Notes: a model not told the origin generated them from the sequence alone. DNA of 64,000 nucleotides from Pygmaiobacter massiliensis (GCA_022778585.1 JALFTI010000010.1:62001-126000), one strand, 5' to 3'. Positions 1 to 8,823 are shown, counted from the first letter of the stretch. Numbers and translations: made by a program.

Positions 1-472
1 CTGCTGTCACCTCGGCGGGAAACTGGCGGATCAGGGCTGAATTTGCCACCGCCGCATGGCCGTCATATTTCACCATTAAAACTGGAAGTTGGGTCATTTG
101 GTCCAGGTCGCTTCGTTCAGGCAGGCGCTGTTCCTTTACGGTGTGGGCGCTGCAGCCATATACCGGCAAAAATTTGGCGGCAGGATTTGCCGCAAGGTAG
201 GCCTGCAGCAGCGCTTTCATTTGGGCAAAATCGGCACAATCGCGTACATCTACTGTGGAATGAAACAGTGCATAGCTTTCAAAATGCATGTGGGTGTCGG
301 AAAATATGGGGGTAACACACCGCCCGCCCAGGTCTACACAGGGCGCATTGGCATATTGTTTGGGCACTTCATCGCCTGTGTAGATAATTTTGTCTCCATC
401 AACTGCCATAACATGAAAAACACGGTCATTTTCTTCACAGGACAGGAAGGTAGCATTGCGAAAAACCATCAT
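1..472 (-). CDS. Amidohydrolase (YtcJ-like), 5' part only
   Basis: Reading the minus strand from ATG at 472 gives about 157 codons without a stop, running off the left edge of the window. The product starts MMVFRNATFLS and carries DxHxH (SDTHMHFESYA, residues about 62-72), the first metal-ligand motif of the amidohydrolase TIM-barrel superfamily. It is preceded by a short beta-rich segment (residues 1-55) as in YtcJ-type enzymes. GAGGTG lies 6 bases before the ATG at 472; a second ATG follows at once (469). YtcJ-like proteins are cytosolic hydrolases of uncertain substrate, so no reaction is assigned. The rest of the metal site and the C-terminus lie outside the window. A weak minus-strand -10-like TATTAT lies near 555. 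Confidence 0.8.
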   Translation of the reverse strand, partial: MMVFRNATFLSCEENDRVFHVMAVDGDKIIYTGDEVPKQYANAPCVDLGGRCVTPIFSDTHMHFESYALFHSTVDVRDCADFAQMKALLQAYLAANPAAKFLPVYGCSAHTVKEQRLPERSDLDQMTQLPVLMVKYDGHAAVANSALIRQFPAEVTA

Positions 473-874
473 AAAAAACACCTCACAATCTGTTGCTATT
501 GGCAAATAAGGCGTTTTCCAACAGCATTTTGCACTTGAAATTCACGCTAAACTATAATAGTTCCTTTTAATTTTATTATAAAATGCCGCATTTAAAAAAA
601 CAATATGCACCCAAAGCAAATACAAATAGGGAAGCATTGCTTTTGGTATACTCGGCTTTTTCTATCAAATTGTTTTCCTTTTGGAAAAATCATTTAACAC
701 TCCATGTAAATTTGAAAAAGTGGTTAGTGATGACACTGGCAAAAAGCTCCCCCCTATATGCATTCGCCTTGGGGCTTTGGGTGGTATTAGCAATACAGTG
801 GCAACGGTATTTTTACCTTTTATGCCGGTTTTGCACCCCTTACAAGGTTTTCAAACTTAAAGAATATTTTGGTG
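473..874. other. AT-rich intergenic region, no gene seen
   Basis: This stretch separates the amidohydrolase (minus) from the promoter of the flavodoxin-like gene (plus). A 102-codon open frame at 583-891 has neither a Shine-Dalgarno nor a recognisable protein, so I do not call it. No terminator, repeat or RNA gene was recognised. Confidence 0.5.
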
Positions 875-902
875 TTGCTGTTATAGTGTAGCATGGTATA
901 AT
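875..902 (+). promoter_or_regulatory. Sigma-A-type promoter of flavodoxin-like gene
   Basis: TTGCTG (875-880), 16-bp spacer, TATAAT (897-902). Transcription would start near 909 and leave a leader of about 264 nt before the gene at 1173. Confidence 0.5.
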
Positions 903-908
903 AACCGT

Positions 909-1172
909 AAAGTAACTGTTGTAATGCGACTGTCCAGTCTATTATAAGTTAAATTTGTCTCCTCTTTTGGGAGGCAAAAAACACAGTAACTGAGCCATGC
1001 CAGTGCATAATAAAAAAGAATCTGCAGCCTTGAAACCGTAATCTTTTTGTGTATAGCATAAGCTGCCAGGCCTAAGTTATGCGGCATGGAAGCAGCGCTT
1101 TTTGCATAATACATACAATAACCACATAGCCTGCCGCAAGGTGGGCAGCAGAAAACAAAAGGGGAGAATAAC
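909..1172 (+). promoter_or_regulatory. Long structured 5' leader, candidate cis-regulatory RNA
   Basis: The leader can form several helices. A long-range stem pairs CCATGCC (995-1001) with GGCATGG (1083-1089), continued by GCATAA (1005-1010) with TTATGC (1077-1082). Inside it, AAAAAGA near 1013-1019 can pair with TCTTTTT near 1041-1048. The single TTATGC has two further possible partners, GCATAA at 1057-1062 and 1104-1109, so mutually exclusive folds are possible. CTGCC/GGCAG (about 1131-1146) forms a hairpin just before the Shine-Dalgarno AGGGGAG. No known riboswitch class was recognised. Regulation is inference from base pairing only. Confidence 0.4.
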
Positions 1173-1733
1173 ATGAAAATTGTGGTTTTGTGGGCAAGTC
1201 CCAATCAGGATGGTCTGACAGCATTTGCAAAAAACCAGGTTTTGGCAGGGCTTACAGAAAAAAAGGCAGAACTTGAAGTCATTCACTTGAACGAGTGTCG
1301 TCTGAATCACTGTTCTGCTTGCGGTAATGGTTGGGGAGACTGCAAAGCAAAAGGCTGTTGTGTACAGCAGGACGACTTCGAAGATATCTATTCTGCCTTA
1401 GCCGGGGCAAATGGCTTTGTTATTGTTACGCCGGTGTATTGGCACGACCTGGCCGAAAACCTGAAGGCACTGCTGGATAGAATGCGCCGGTGTGATGCTT
1501 CACATAACCATTGGCTGAAGGGAAAACCCGGGCTTTTGGTTGCCTGCGCCGGTGGTTCGGGTCGCGGCGCTACTCAGTGCTTGTGCCTGTTGGAGGACAC
1601 CCTTAGCCATATGGGAGCTTTGGCCTTTGATCGCCTGCCCATAACCCGTGCAAACCGTGACTATATGCAAAGTGCTCTTTGCGGTGCCGGCAAAGCGTTT
1701 GTAAACTTTTTGACAAGCCAAAGCGCCCAATAA
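1173..1733 (+). CDS. Flavodoxin-like NAD(P)H-dependent FMN reductase / iron-sulfur flavoprotein family
   Basis: This 186-aa protein has a flavodoxin fold: beta1 plus phosphate loop MKIVVLWASPNQDG (1-14) and the sheet IVTPVYWHDL (about 88-97), typical of NADPH-dependent FMN reductases and iron-sulfur flavoproteins. A cysteine-rich stretch (CRLNHCSACGNGWGDC, about 42-57, then CC about 61-62) lies where iron-sulfur flavoproteins bind a cluster or small reductases expose cysteines. The likely role is cytosolic flavin-dependent electron transfer or quinone/metal reduction; the substrate is unknown. The start is set by AGGGGAG 7 bases upstream. The gene stands alone behind a long leader and is followed by a GNAT locus. 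Confidence 0.8.
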   Translation: MKIVVLWASPNQDGLTAFAKNQVLAGLTEKKAELEVIHLNECRLNHCSACGNGWGDCKAKGCCVQQDDFEDIYSALAGANGFVIVTPVYWHDLAENLKALLDRMRRCDASHNHWLKGKPGLLVACAGGSGRGATQCLCLLEDTLSHMGALAFDRLPITRANRDYMQSALCGAGKAFVNFLTSQSAQ

Positions 1734-1807
1734 TCCAGCGTACCTGTTGGGGTGGCAAAAAGTTTTTGCAGGCTTTTTATGTTTTACCGGCATAAGGCAT
1801 AAAAGAA

Positions 1808-2358
1808 ATGAAACCGTATAAAACGCCAAAAATGATAAACGAGCAGAACGAACCCCCCGTATACCGCATTGTTCCGCCATGTCTGCCGTGGGAAAAAACG
1901 GCAGAGCCTATGTGCATTGGAAAGCTTTTAGGGAAACCTATGCATCCCTTTTGCCTTCCCAGGTGCTTTCTGCTCATACTTTGGAACATTGTATGCGGAT
2001 TGCTTGGCAGGGTACAGATCATTCTTTTATAGCGGTTCAGGATAGCCAGGTTGTGGGTTTTGTGGGGTATGGTCCATTGCGTGATTCGTATGCAGAGAAG
2101 ATTGGCGAAATTTATGGCTTGTACCTTTTGCCCCAATACCAAGGCAGGGGAATTGGTCGCGCTTTACTGCGTTTTGCGGTAAAAGCACTTTTCGATCAAC
2201 GCAAAATCCAGCTTTGGGTTCTGCAACAAAATCAAAAAGCCATTTGTTTTTACGAAAATTTTGGTTTTTATGAAATTGCCAGGCAAAAAAGCACTGCTTA
2301 TGGGGGCGCTTGGCTTTTGCGGATGGAGTACTACCCGCATGCCACAAAAGAAATATAG
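1808..2358 (+). pseudogene. GNAT acetyltransferase, apparently split by a frameshift
   Basis: The continuous frame 1879-2358 encodes most of a GNAT enzyme: helix1 region YVHWKAFRETY, motif A LYLLPQYQGRGIGRALL (Q/RxxGxG/A acetyl-CoA loop) and motif B FYENFGFYEIA. Beta strand 1 is missing from that frame, but the preceding frame from 1808 (or 1832) ends in VYRIVPPCLPWEK, which is what a GNAT N-terminus should look like. The frames would join if one A were restored in the A6 run at 1892-1897, giving WEKNGRAYVHWKAF. This may be a true frameshift mutation, a homopolymer sequencing error, or ribosomal slippage. No strong Shine-Dalgarno precedes either start. The acetyl acceptor is unknown. Confidence 0.6.
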
Positions 2359-2379
2359 CTAAGTAAAAACCAATAAAAA

Positions 2380-2417
2380 ATTCCCGACACCTTCATTTCG
2401 GTCTCGGGAATTTTTTG
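2380..2417. terminator. Bidirectional intrinsic terminator
   Basis: ATTCCCGA pairs with TCGGGAAT, extended inside by ACC/GGT across a C-C mismatch, and is flanked by A6 on the left and T6 on the right. It can end the GNAT transcript (plus) and the leuACDB transcript (minus). Confidence 0.85.
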
Positions 2418-2455
2418 TTTTTTATTATTTTAAATATTCAGCAAAGCTTGGCTTT

Positions 2456-3526
2456 TTAAATTGCCTCGCAGATCAGCCGACCCATCTCACAGGTTCCAAC
2501 GCTTTTGGCGCCGGCTGCAATATCCACCGTACGAACGCCTGCTTCCAGTACCTTCGTTACAGCTGCCTCAATGGCATCTGCCTCGCCAGTGAGCCCCAGC
2601 GAATAACGCAGCATCATAGCCACCGAAAGGATAGTGGCTATAGGGTTTGCCAAATCTTTGCCGGCAATGTCCGGCGCTGAACCGTGAATTGGCTCGTACA
2701 TGCCAAGTGTTCCGGCCGAAAGACTGGCTGAAGGCAGCATACCAATCGAACCGGTAATAATGCTGGCTTCGTCGGACAGAATGTCGCCGAAAATGTTGTT
2801 GGTCACAATCACATCAAACTGATTCGGGTCGTGAATCAGCTGCATGGCAGCATTATCCACATACAAAAACGAAAGGGTAACATCCGGGTAATCGGGGGCC
2901 ATTTCGGTTAAAATTTTTCTCCAAAGCCGGCTGGATTCCAGCACATTGGCTTTGTCCACACAGCAAAGGCGGCCATGGCGCTTTTGGGCCGCTTCAAAGC
3001 CAACCTTGGCAATGCGGCGAATTTCCATTTCGCTATAGGCTTCCACATCATACGCTTCGGTGCCGTAGCGGCCCTGGCGCATGCCGCGCTCGCCAAAATA
3101 AATGCCGCCGGTCAGTTCCCGCACAATTAAAATATCCATCCCGCCCGACACAATCTCTTTTTTCAGCGGGCAGGCTTCGGCCAGCGCCTTGTGCATAATG
3201 GCCGGCCGCAGGTTGGCAAAAAGCCCCAAAGCGCTGCGCAGCCCCAAAAGGGCGCGCTCGGGCCGCTGGTTGCCGGGCACATTGTCCCATTTGGGACCAC
3301 CCACTGCGCCCAGCATAACGGCATCGCTTTTCAGGCATTCTTCCACGGTGGATTGCGGCAGGCATTCTCCCATGCTGTCAATGGCATTGCCGCCGGCCGG
3401 CAGTTTGGTGGTATGAAAGGTGTGGCCATACTTTTCGCTAACCTTTTTTAAAACGGCAAGGCCTTGCTCCATAATTTCAGGCCCAATGCCGTCTCCGGGA
3501 ATTACTGCAATTTTGAATTCTGCCAT
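2456..3526 (-). CDS. leuB: 3-isopropylmalate dehydrogenase
   Basis: This 356-aa protein (usual family length) oxidises and decarboxylates 3-isopropylmalate with NAD+ to 2-oxoisocaproate, the third step specific to leucine synthesis, in the cytosol as a dimer. Visible family motifs are [10 protein letters not shown] (9-18), substrate-loop [11 protein letters not shown] (136-146), the DKANVL segment with catalytic Lys (191-196), YVDNAAMQL (222-230) and the metal/NAD segment [11 protein letters not shown] (243-253). GGGAGG, located inside the end of leuD, sets the start; the intergenic gap is 3 bases. It is the last gene of the leuACDB operon and is followed by the terminator at 2380-2417. Confidence 0.97.
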   Translation of the reverse strand: MAEFKIAVIPGDGIGPEIMEQGLAVLKKVSEKYGHTFHTTKLPAGGNAIDSMGECLPQSTVEECLKSDAVMLGAVGGPKWDNVPGNQRPERALLGLRSALGLFANLRPAIMHKALAEACPLKKEIVSGGMDILIVRELTGGIYFGERGMRQGRYGTEAYDVEAYSEMEIRRIAKVGFEAAQKRHGRLCCVDKANVLESSRLWRKILTEMAPDYPDVTLSFLYVDNAAMQLIHDPNQFDVIVTNNIFGDILSDEASIITGSIGMLPSASLSAGTLGMYEPIHGSAPDIAGKDLANPIATILSVAMMLRYSLGLTGEADAIEAAVTKVLEAGVRTVDIAAGAKSVGTCEMGRLICEAI

Positions 3527-3529
3527 GGT

Positions 3530-4030
3530 TTATTGTCCTCCCAGCCGCTGTTTGGTCTGTGCCACCAGGCCGTCTGCCGCCATAATTTTTTGAATAAATT
3601 CCGGGAATCCCTGCGCCTGATAGGTTTTGCCGGTGGTCTGGTCGGTGATAACACCGCTTGCAAAATCCACATACAGCTCATCTCCCGCCTGAATTTCACT
3701 GGCGGCTTCGGGGCATTCCAGAATTGGCATGCCAATGTTGATGGCATTGCGGTAGAAGATGCGGGCAAACGAAGCAGCAATAACGCAGCTGACCCCGCAG
3801 CATTTAATAGCCAGCGGTGCATGTTCCCGGCTAGAGCCGCAGCCAAAGTTTTTGTTTGCCACAATAATATCGCCAGGCTGCACCTTATTTACAAATTCAG
3901 GGTCAATATCGACCATGCAGTGTTTTGCCAGCTCGGCGCCGGTGGAAACATTCAGGTAACGGGCGGGGATGATCACATCGGTGTCCACATTGTCCCCATA
4001 TTTGAACACTCTGCCTTTTGCATTTTTCAT
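3530..4030 (-). CDS. leuD: 3-isopropylmalate dehydratase small subunit
   Basis: This 166-aa swivel-domain partner of LeuC is the short type found in Clostridia and archaea (enterobacterial LeuD is about 200 aa). With LeuC it isomerises 2- to 3-isopropylmalate. Motifs are [14 protein letters not shown] (13-26) and [12 protein letters not shown] (61-72), the active-site loop. The ATG directly follows the leuC stop codon. GTAGGAGGT inside the end of leuC is its ribosome site, so translation is probably coupled. The related homoaconitase/citraconate dehydratase family cannot be excluded by motif alone, but the operon fixes the assignment. Confidence 0.95.
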   Translation of the reverse strand: MKNAKGRVFKYGDNVDTDVIIPARYLNVSTGAELAKHCMVDIDPEFVNKVQPGDIIVANKNFGCGSSREHAPLAIKCCGVSCVIAASFARIFYRNAINIGMPILECPEAASEIQAGDELYVDFASGVITDQTTGKTYQAQGFPEFIQKIMAADGLVAQTKQRLGGQ

Positions 4031-5308
4031 TTATTCAGCACCTCCTACAAGAGCACGAGGGTCGGCCAGCCGGCCGGCCACTGCACTGGCAGCCGCCACT
4101 GCAGGGCTCGCCAGGTAAATTTCACTGCTGGTGTGGCCCATACGGCCCACAAAATTCCGGTTGGTGGTAGCTACTGCGCGCTCGCCGGCAGCCAAAATGC
4201 CCATATGCCCGCCCAGGCAGGGGCCACAGGTGGGGGTGGAAAGGATGGCCCCGGCCTGAATAAAGGTTTCGGCCCAGCCGCGGCGCACACACTCCAGGTA
4301 AATGGCCTGGGTAGCAGGAATAATAATGCAGCGCACCCCTGGCGCAACCTGGCGGCCTTCCAAAATGCTGGCAGCTATCTCCATATCGCTCACCCGGCCG
4401 TTGGTGCACGAACCAATCACGACCTGGTCAATGGCAAGGTCTTCTGGAATCTGGTCAAAGGTGCGGGTATTTTCGGGCAGGTGAGGGAAGGCAACCGTAG
4501 GTTCCAGCTTGGAGAGATCAATGGTATACTCGGCCACATAGCTCGCGTCCGGATCGGCGGTATAAACGGTGAAAGGTCTGCTGGAATGGGCCTTTGCATA
4601 GGCCTGGGCGGCGCTGTCGGCCGGGAAAATACCGTTTTTAGCCCCCGCCTCAATTGCCATGTTGCAGATGGTGAACCGGTCGTCCATGGAAAGGCTTGCG
4701 ACGCCGTCACCGACAAATTCCATGGATTTATACAAAGCACCGTCCACACCGATCATACCGATAATGTGAAGGATGACATCTTTGCCGCTCACCCAGGGGG
4801 AGAGTTTTCCGGTCAGGTTAAAGCGAATGGCTTCAGGCACCTTGAACCAGCACTCGCCGGTGGCCATGCCAACCGCCATATCGGTAGAACCAATGCCGGT
4901 GGAAAATGCCCCCAGCGCGCCATAGGTGCAGGTGTGGCTGTCGGCGCCAATAATGCAGTCACCCGGGACAACAATGCCTTTTTCGGGCAAAAGCGCATGT
5001 TCAATGCCCATCTGTCCCACATCAAAAAAGTTTTTAATCTGCATTTCGCGGGCAAAGCTGCGGCAGGCCTTGCACTGTTCCGCGGCTTTAATGTCCTTGT
5101 TGGGGGTAAAGTGATCCAGCACCACTGCCACCTTATCCCGGTCAAACACCTTTGTGGCGCCGGTTTTTTGAAATTCCGGAATGGCCACCGCAGTGGTGAT
5201 GTCGTTGCCCAGTACACAGTCCAGCTTTGCCTGAATCAACTGGCCGGGAACCACCTGACTAAGCCCCGCATGGGCTGCCAGAATTTTCTGGGTCATTGTC
5301 ATTGCCAT
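4031..5308 (-). CDS. leuC: 3-isopropylmalate dehydratase large subunit
   Basis: This 425-aa aconitase-family iron-sulfur enzyme has a normal length for the short (HacA/LeuC2) type. The three 4Fe-4S ligands are visible: Cys301 in GSCTNGR (299-305) and Cys361/Cys364 in TCGPCLGG (360-367). The active-site segment [15 protein letters not shown] (121-135) is also present. It dehydrates and rehydrates isopropylmalate with LeuD. The start is supported by GAGGAGGT 7 bases upstream. The gap to leuA is 45 bases with no terminator, so it is co-transcribed with leuA behind the T-box. Confidence 0.97.
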   Translation of the reverse strand: MAMTMTQKILAAHAGLSQVVPGQLIQAKLDCVLGNDITTAVAIPEFQKTGATKVFDRDKVAVVLDHFTPNKDIKAAEQCKACRSFAREMQIKNFFDVGQMGIEHALLPEKGIVVPGDCIIGADSHTCTYGALGAFSTGIGSTDMAVGMATGECWFKVPEAIRFNLTGKLSPWVSGKDVILHIIGMIGVDGALYKSMEFVGDGVASLSMDDRFTICNMAIEAGAKNGIFPADSAAQAYAKAHSSRPFTVYTADPDASYVAEYTIDLSKLEPTVAFPHLPENTRTFDQIPEDLAIDQVVIGSCTNGRVSDMEIAASILEGRQVAPGVRCIIIPATQAIYLECVRRGWAETFIQAGAILSTPTCGPCLGGHMGILAAGERAVATTNRNFVGRMGHTSSEIYLASPAVAAASAVAGRLADPRALVGGAE

Positions 5309-5353
5309 AGTTGCTACCTCCTCATATAAAAAGGCAAAAGGCCTTATTGCGCG

Positions 5354-7021
5354 TTAGTTTTTGCTGTTAAAATGGTTGTTGATGGCCGATACCAGCGCCC
5401 GCAAAGACGATTTTGTAATGTTGGACGAGGTGCCCGCACCGAAGGTAATGTCTCCGTATTCCGAAGCCAGCTGAATGTAAGAGATAGCCCGTGCCTTGGT
5501 GCCATAGGTCATGGAGTGTTCACGGTAATCCATAACCTCCAAATGGCAGCCCAAAAGGTCTTCCAGGGCGTGGCTAAATGCAGCCAAAACGCCGTTGCCT
5601 CGCCCTTCCACCTGTTTTTCCTCGCCTTTCCAGCGAATGGTGGCATCCACCGTTACATCGTCCGGGCCAAGGGTGGTCTCCTTAAAGGTTTCCAGCGACA
5701 AGGGGGCGCGCAGGTCGGTGTAATGCTCCATAAAAATATCGTAGATGGTGCGGCTGGTCAGTTCTGCATGGCGCGAATCGGAAATTTCGGTACACAGGTT
5801 GCCAAGCGACTGCTGGAACGGCTTGGGCAGGTACAGACCATAGTTTTGCTCCAGAATATAGGCCACGCCGCCTTTGCCGGACTGGCTGTTGATACGGATA
5901 ATGGGGTCGTAGTTGCGGCCCACATCCATGGGGTCGATGGGCAGATAGGGAACAGCCCAAATGCCGTCGGTGCGGTTTTTCATGGCGTCCATGCCTTTGC
6001 GGATAGCATCCTGATGGCTGCCGGAGAAGGCTGTGTAAACCAGGCTGCCAGCATAGGGGTGGCGGGGATGCACATGCATGCCGGTGCTCTTTTCATAAAT
6101 CGAAATAGCACGGTTGATTTCGCTGAAGTCCAGTTCGGGGTCCACGCCCTGGCTGTACAGGTTCAGCGCCATATTCATAATATCGCAGTTGCCGGTGCGC
6201 TCACCGTTGCCAAACAGCGTGCCTTCAATGCGGTCAGCTCCGGCCAAAAGGGCCAGCTCCGAAGTGGCTACGGCGGTGCCCCGGTCGTTGTGGGCGTGAA
6301 TGCTTACCTCCACACAGTCGCGGTATTTCAAGCGCTGGCAGGTATATTCAATGCGGTCGGCAAAAATGTTGGGGGTACTCATTTCTACCGTGCTGGGCAG
6401 GTTGATAATGACCTTGTGGTCAGGGGTGGGTTTCCAAACATCCAGCACCGCATTGCAGATCTCCACCGCAAAGTCCGGTTCGGTGCCGGTATAGCTTTCG
6501 GGGGAATATTCAAACTGCCAGTCGGTTTCGGGGTATTTTGCGGCCAATTCCAAAATTTTCTTGGCGCCGTAAACAGCCAGGTCAATCGTCTGCTGCTTGT
6601 CAAAATGGAAAACAACTTCCCGCTGCAGGGTAGAGGTGGAATTGTACAGGTGTACCACTGCCTTTTTAACCCCCACCAGCGACTCAAAGGTTTTTTCCAT
6701 AATCTCGTCCCGGGATTGGGTCAAAACCTGAATTTTCACATCCTCCGGAATCAGGTCCTGTTCAATCAGCACCCGGCAGATTTCATAATCGGTAGGGCTG
6801 GCGGCAGGAAAGCCGACCTCAATGGTCTTAAAGCCAATATCGGTCAGATAACGGAAAAAGGTAAGTTTCTGATCCAGGTCCATCGGCACTTCCAGCGCCT
6901 GGTTGCCATCCCGCAGGTCCACGCTGCACCAGATGGGTGCTTTGGTGATGGTGTTATCCGGCCATTTTCGGTCAGGCATCTTCATTTGAGGATAAGGCAG
7001 ATACTTTTGTGTGTTTTTCAT
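5354..7021 (-). CDS. leuA: 2-isopropylmalate synthase, long (LeuA2/yeast-type)
   Basis: This 555-aa enzyme condenses acetyl-CoA with 2-oxoisovalerate, the committed leucine step. The length and N-terminus (KYLPYPQMKMPDRKWPDN) match the long class also found in Actinobacteria and fungi. The TIM barrel shows RDGNQAL (37-43), HAHNDRG with metal-binding histidines (242-248) and GNGERTGN (271-278). Residues from about 430 form the LeuA regulatory dimer domain that binds leucine for feedback inhibition in this family. AAAGGA lies upstream of the ATG. First gene of the operon, under T-box control (7114-7400). Confidence 0.96.
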   Translation of the reverse strand: MKNTQKYLPYPQMKMPDRKWPDNTITKAPIWCSVDLRDGNQALEVPMDLDQKLTFFRYLTDIGFKTIEVGFPAASPTDYEICRVLIEQDLIPEDVKIQVLTQSRDEIMEKTFESLVGVKKAVVHLYNSTSTLQREVVFHFDKQQTIDLAVYGAKKILELAAKYPETDWQFEYSPESYTGTEPDFAVEICNAVLDVWKPTPDHKVIINLPSTVEMSTPNIFADRIEYTCQRLKYRDCVEVSIHAHNDRGTAVATSELALLAGADRIEGTLFGNGERTGNCDIMNMALNLYSQGVDPELDFSEINRAISIYEKSTGMHVHPRHPYAGSLVYTAFSGSHQDAIRKGMDAMKNRTDGIWAVPYLPIDPMDVGRNYDPIIRINSQSGKGGVAYILEQNYGLYLPKPFQQSLGNLCTEISDSRHAELTSRTIYDIFMEHYTDLRAPLSLETFKETTLGPDDVTVDATIRWKGEEKQVEGRGNGVLAAFSHALEDLLGCHLEVMDYREHSMTYGTKARAISYIQLASEYGDITFGAGTSSNITKSSLRALVSAINNHFNSKN

Positions 7022-7113
7022 AAATGACAGTTCCTTTCTTCGGGAATGGGGCCAAAGGCCCTATAAAAGCGGGGGATCACAGTAGAGTTAAACCCAAAGC
7101 AGGACATGCAAAA

Positions 7114-7400
7114 AGCCCTTTCACCCCCTGCGAAAGCATAGAGGTGAAAGGGCGTATACTCTTCCACGGTACCACTCTATTTTGCGCATATACTGCGCAC
7201 ACTCTGCGGATACAAGGTCTGTGGCAAAACCAAAAACCGATATCCTGCCCTATGTAACGGGGGGCGTCCGTCCGCGCCTACTGCCCATAAGGGGTTCAGC
7301 TGGCCGCTCAAAGGTCAGTTCAGCATTGCCTTGCCGCAACCTCGCACCAACCGGTTGCTCTCTTCAGAACGCCGCAAAGCTTACTACTCCTCATCACTGC
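7114..7400 (-). promoter_or_regulatory. T-box leader, leucine-specific (specifier CUG)
   Basis: Read on the minus strand. Stem I begins with the AGTAGTAA element (7380-7388) after GATGAGG. The distal AGAGAGC and GGTTGGTGCGAGG elements lie around 7342-7372. The specifier loop reads GAA-CTG-ACCTTTGAG (about 7304-7318), giving a Leu CUG codon. The T-box AGAGTGGTACCG (about 7167-7178) has UGGU, whose U can pair with discriminator A73 of tRNA-Leu. The terminator pairs GCCCTTTCACC with GGTGAAAGGGC (7114-7153) followed by T5. Uncharged tRNA-Leu should stabilise the antiterminator and allow leuACDB expression. Confidence 0.93.
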
Positions 7401-7415
7401 GTTTTGCTTGCAAAA

Positions 7416-7444
7416 ACTATATCATACCCGGCTCAAACTGTCAA
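7416..7444 (-). promoter_or_regulatory. Sigma-A promoter of leuACDB
   Basis: TTGACA (7444-7439), 17-bp spacer, TATAGT (7421-7416) with an extended TG immediately upstream (TGATATAGT). Start about 15-20 bases before T-box stem I. Confidence 0.88.
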
Positions 7445-7510
7445 CGAATTTTTGTTGGGCGTTTTGCATAAAAGTACAAAAATCCCCCCAAAAAACGGTA
7501 AAAAACAAAA

Positions 7511-7550
7511 AACGGCTTTTTTAAGCATCAAACGGCTTTTTTAAGCATCG
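7511..7550 (+). repeat. Short tandem direct repeat, 2 x 20 bp
   Basis: AACGGCTTTTTTAAGCATC occurs at 7511-7529 and again at 7531-7549, with a partly matching third piece (AAAGCTTTTTTGC) just after. It lies between the leu promoter and the end of sfsA. Origin probably slippage; no function visible. Confidence 0.7.
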
Positions 7551-7702
7551 CCAAAGCTTTTTTGCAAAACGGCAAAATAGCCGATAAATGCTACAAACAC
7601 AAGCAGATAAGCGGTTTTATATCTGCTTTGCAGATTGTATAAAAACACCTATGGTCAAAATGGTTCAGCCGTATTTTTGCAAAAGCCGGCAGCGTTTTAA
7701 GG

Positions 7703-8422
7703 CTACACTACAAAACTTTTTCCATCTCCCGTCGAAAGGTCAATGGAAACCGGCGCATCCAGCTTCATGCTGTCGGGTGTTACCAAACAATCCATGGCAT
7801 ATAACTGCACATGGGCCAGCGCCGCTTCGCGCATAGCTTCGCCAAAAGCCGGATGGGTAGCCCAATTGGGGCGAAAAAGGCGTGGCCCCTTCATTTGAAT
7901 CACCACCAAAAGGCAGCACTGCCATCCCTCAGCTGCAAGCGTTGCAAGCTCTTTCAGGTGTTTTACCCCACGCAGGGTAGGGGCGTCCGGAAAAAGCGCC
8001 ACACCGTCCTGTTCCAGTGTGCAGCCCTTTACTTCCACCAGCATTCTGCCAGCTTCGCTATTGGCGTAAAAGTCAAAGCGGGAATTTCCCAGCTGGTATT
8101 CCGCCCGAAGCTGTGACAGCTTGCCAAGCCCCCCGGCTTGCAGCCATTCCTTTGCAGCCATATTGGGCGCTGCAGAATCCATATTGATCAATAATGGCCC
8201 GGCAGGCGTTTCTTTTTCCACTGCTACCAGGTCGCAGGGGGTACGGCGGCTGGCATTTTGCGAATATTCCAAATAGACCCGGGCGCCGGGGACCAAAAGC
8301 TCGGCACAGCGGCCGGTGTTTTTTACATGGGCCGTTACCAGCTGTCCATCCTGCTTTACCTGGGCGACAAAACGGTTAGGCCGTGAAAGAAAAACAGCTG
8401 GCCGTATAGCGCGGTACTGCAT
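7703..8422 (-). CDS. sfsA: SfsA family sugar-fermentation-stimulation protein / DNA-binding nuclease-like protein
   Basis: This 239-aa protein is close to the usual SfsA length (about 230). It starts MQYRAIRPAVFLSRPNRF, followed by HVKNTGRCAELL (32-43), the conserved N-terminal OB-like part. The C-terminal domain has the nuclease-like FDFYANSEAGRMLVEVKGCTL and FPDAPTLRGVKHL elements (D...E-V-K). E. coli SfsA was described as a DNA-binding protein affecting maltose metabolism; its cellular role is not settled. The start at 8422 is chosen because AAAGGAG lies 6 bases upstream; a TTG at 8449 in the same frame lacks such a site. Transcribed alone from its own promoter. Confidence 0.92.
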   Translation of the reverse strand: MQYRAIRPAVFLSRPNRFVAQVKQDGQLVTAHVKNTGRCAELLVPGARVYLEYSQNASRRTPCDLVAVEKETPAGPLLINMDSAAPNMAAKEWLQAGGLGKLSQLRAEYQLGNSRFDFYANSEAGRMLVEVKGCTLEQDGVALFPDAPTLRGVKHLKELATLAAEGWQCCLLVVIQMKGPRLFRPNWATHPAFGEAMREAALAHVQLYAMDCLVTPDSMKLDAPVSIDLSTGDGKSFVV

Positions 8423-8478
8423 GAAAAGCTCCTTTCCAAAAGGTGGCAAACAATTGCCGGTCCAAAATGATAAGCTTC

Positions 8479-8507
8479 ATTTTACCGTTACATAGAAAAG
8501 TTTGCAA
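8479..8507 (-). promoter_or_regulatory. Sigma-A promoter of sfsA
   Basis: TTGCAA (8507-8502), 17-bp spacer, TAAAAT (8484-8479), about 55 bases upstream of the sfsA ATG. Confidence 0.65.
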
Positions 8508-8823
8508 GATAAAAGAAAAGCAAAAATTTTGCTGCGTCAAAAGCTCGTTGCCACCAATATAGCATACTTAAAAGGATTATCATTTTCACTGTGCCCAAAC
8601 TGTTGCTGCAAGTTATATGGTTTGAAATCTTGTTGCAAAGTAAAAAGAAAAACAATAAACTCAAAAAGTTTTTAATATTAGGGTGTAAAGCATAAAAGCT
8701 CTTCACAAAACAATTGCTTTTATGAACGGCTTTGTTGGGTGAAGGTTTGGTGAAATTTTGGAAAAAGCGCATTTTTATATGGCTTAAATAAGGCAATATA
8801 GGCCTGTTTTTCTTTACGCTCCC
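8508..8823. other. AT-rich intergenic region between divergent sfsA and LTA-synthase-like gene
   Basis: Beyond the two outward promoters I see no gene, hairpin or repeat. A minus-strand 118-codon open frame (8488-8844) is low-complexity, overlaps both promoters and has no ribosome site, so it is not called. Confidence 0.5.

Noticed and set aside
583-891. 102-codon open frame in the left intergenic region
   Set aside because: No ribosome site, odd composition, no recognisable motif, runs into the promoter of the next gene.
3464-5329. 621-codon open frame opposite leuD/leuC
   Set aside because: Fully antisense to two clear enzymes; product is Gly/His/Asn-rich, typical of an antisense reading of GC-rich third-position genes.
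5372-7027. 551-codon open frame opposite leuA
   Set aside because: Antisense shadow of leuA without ribosome site or motifs.
7182-7544. Plus-strand open frame across the T-box
   Set aside because: Region is explained completely as a minus-strand T-box leader and promoter.
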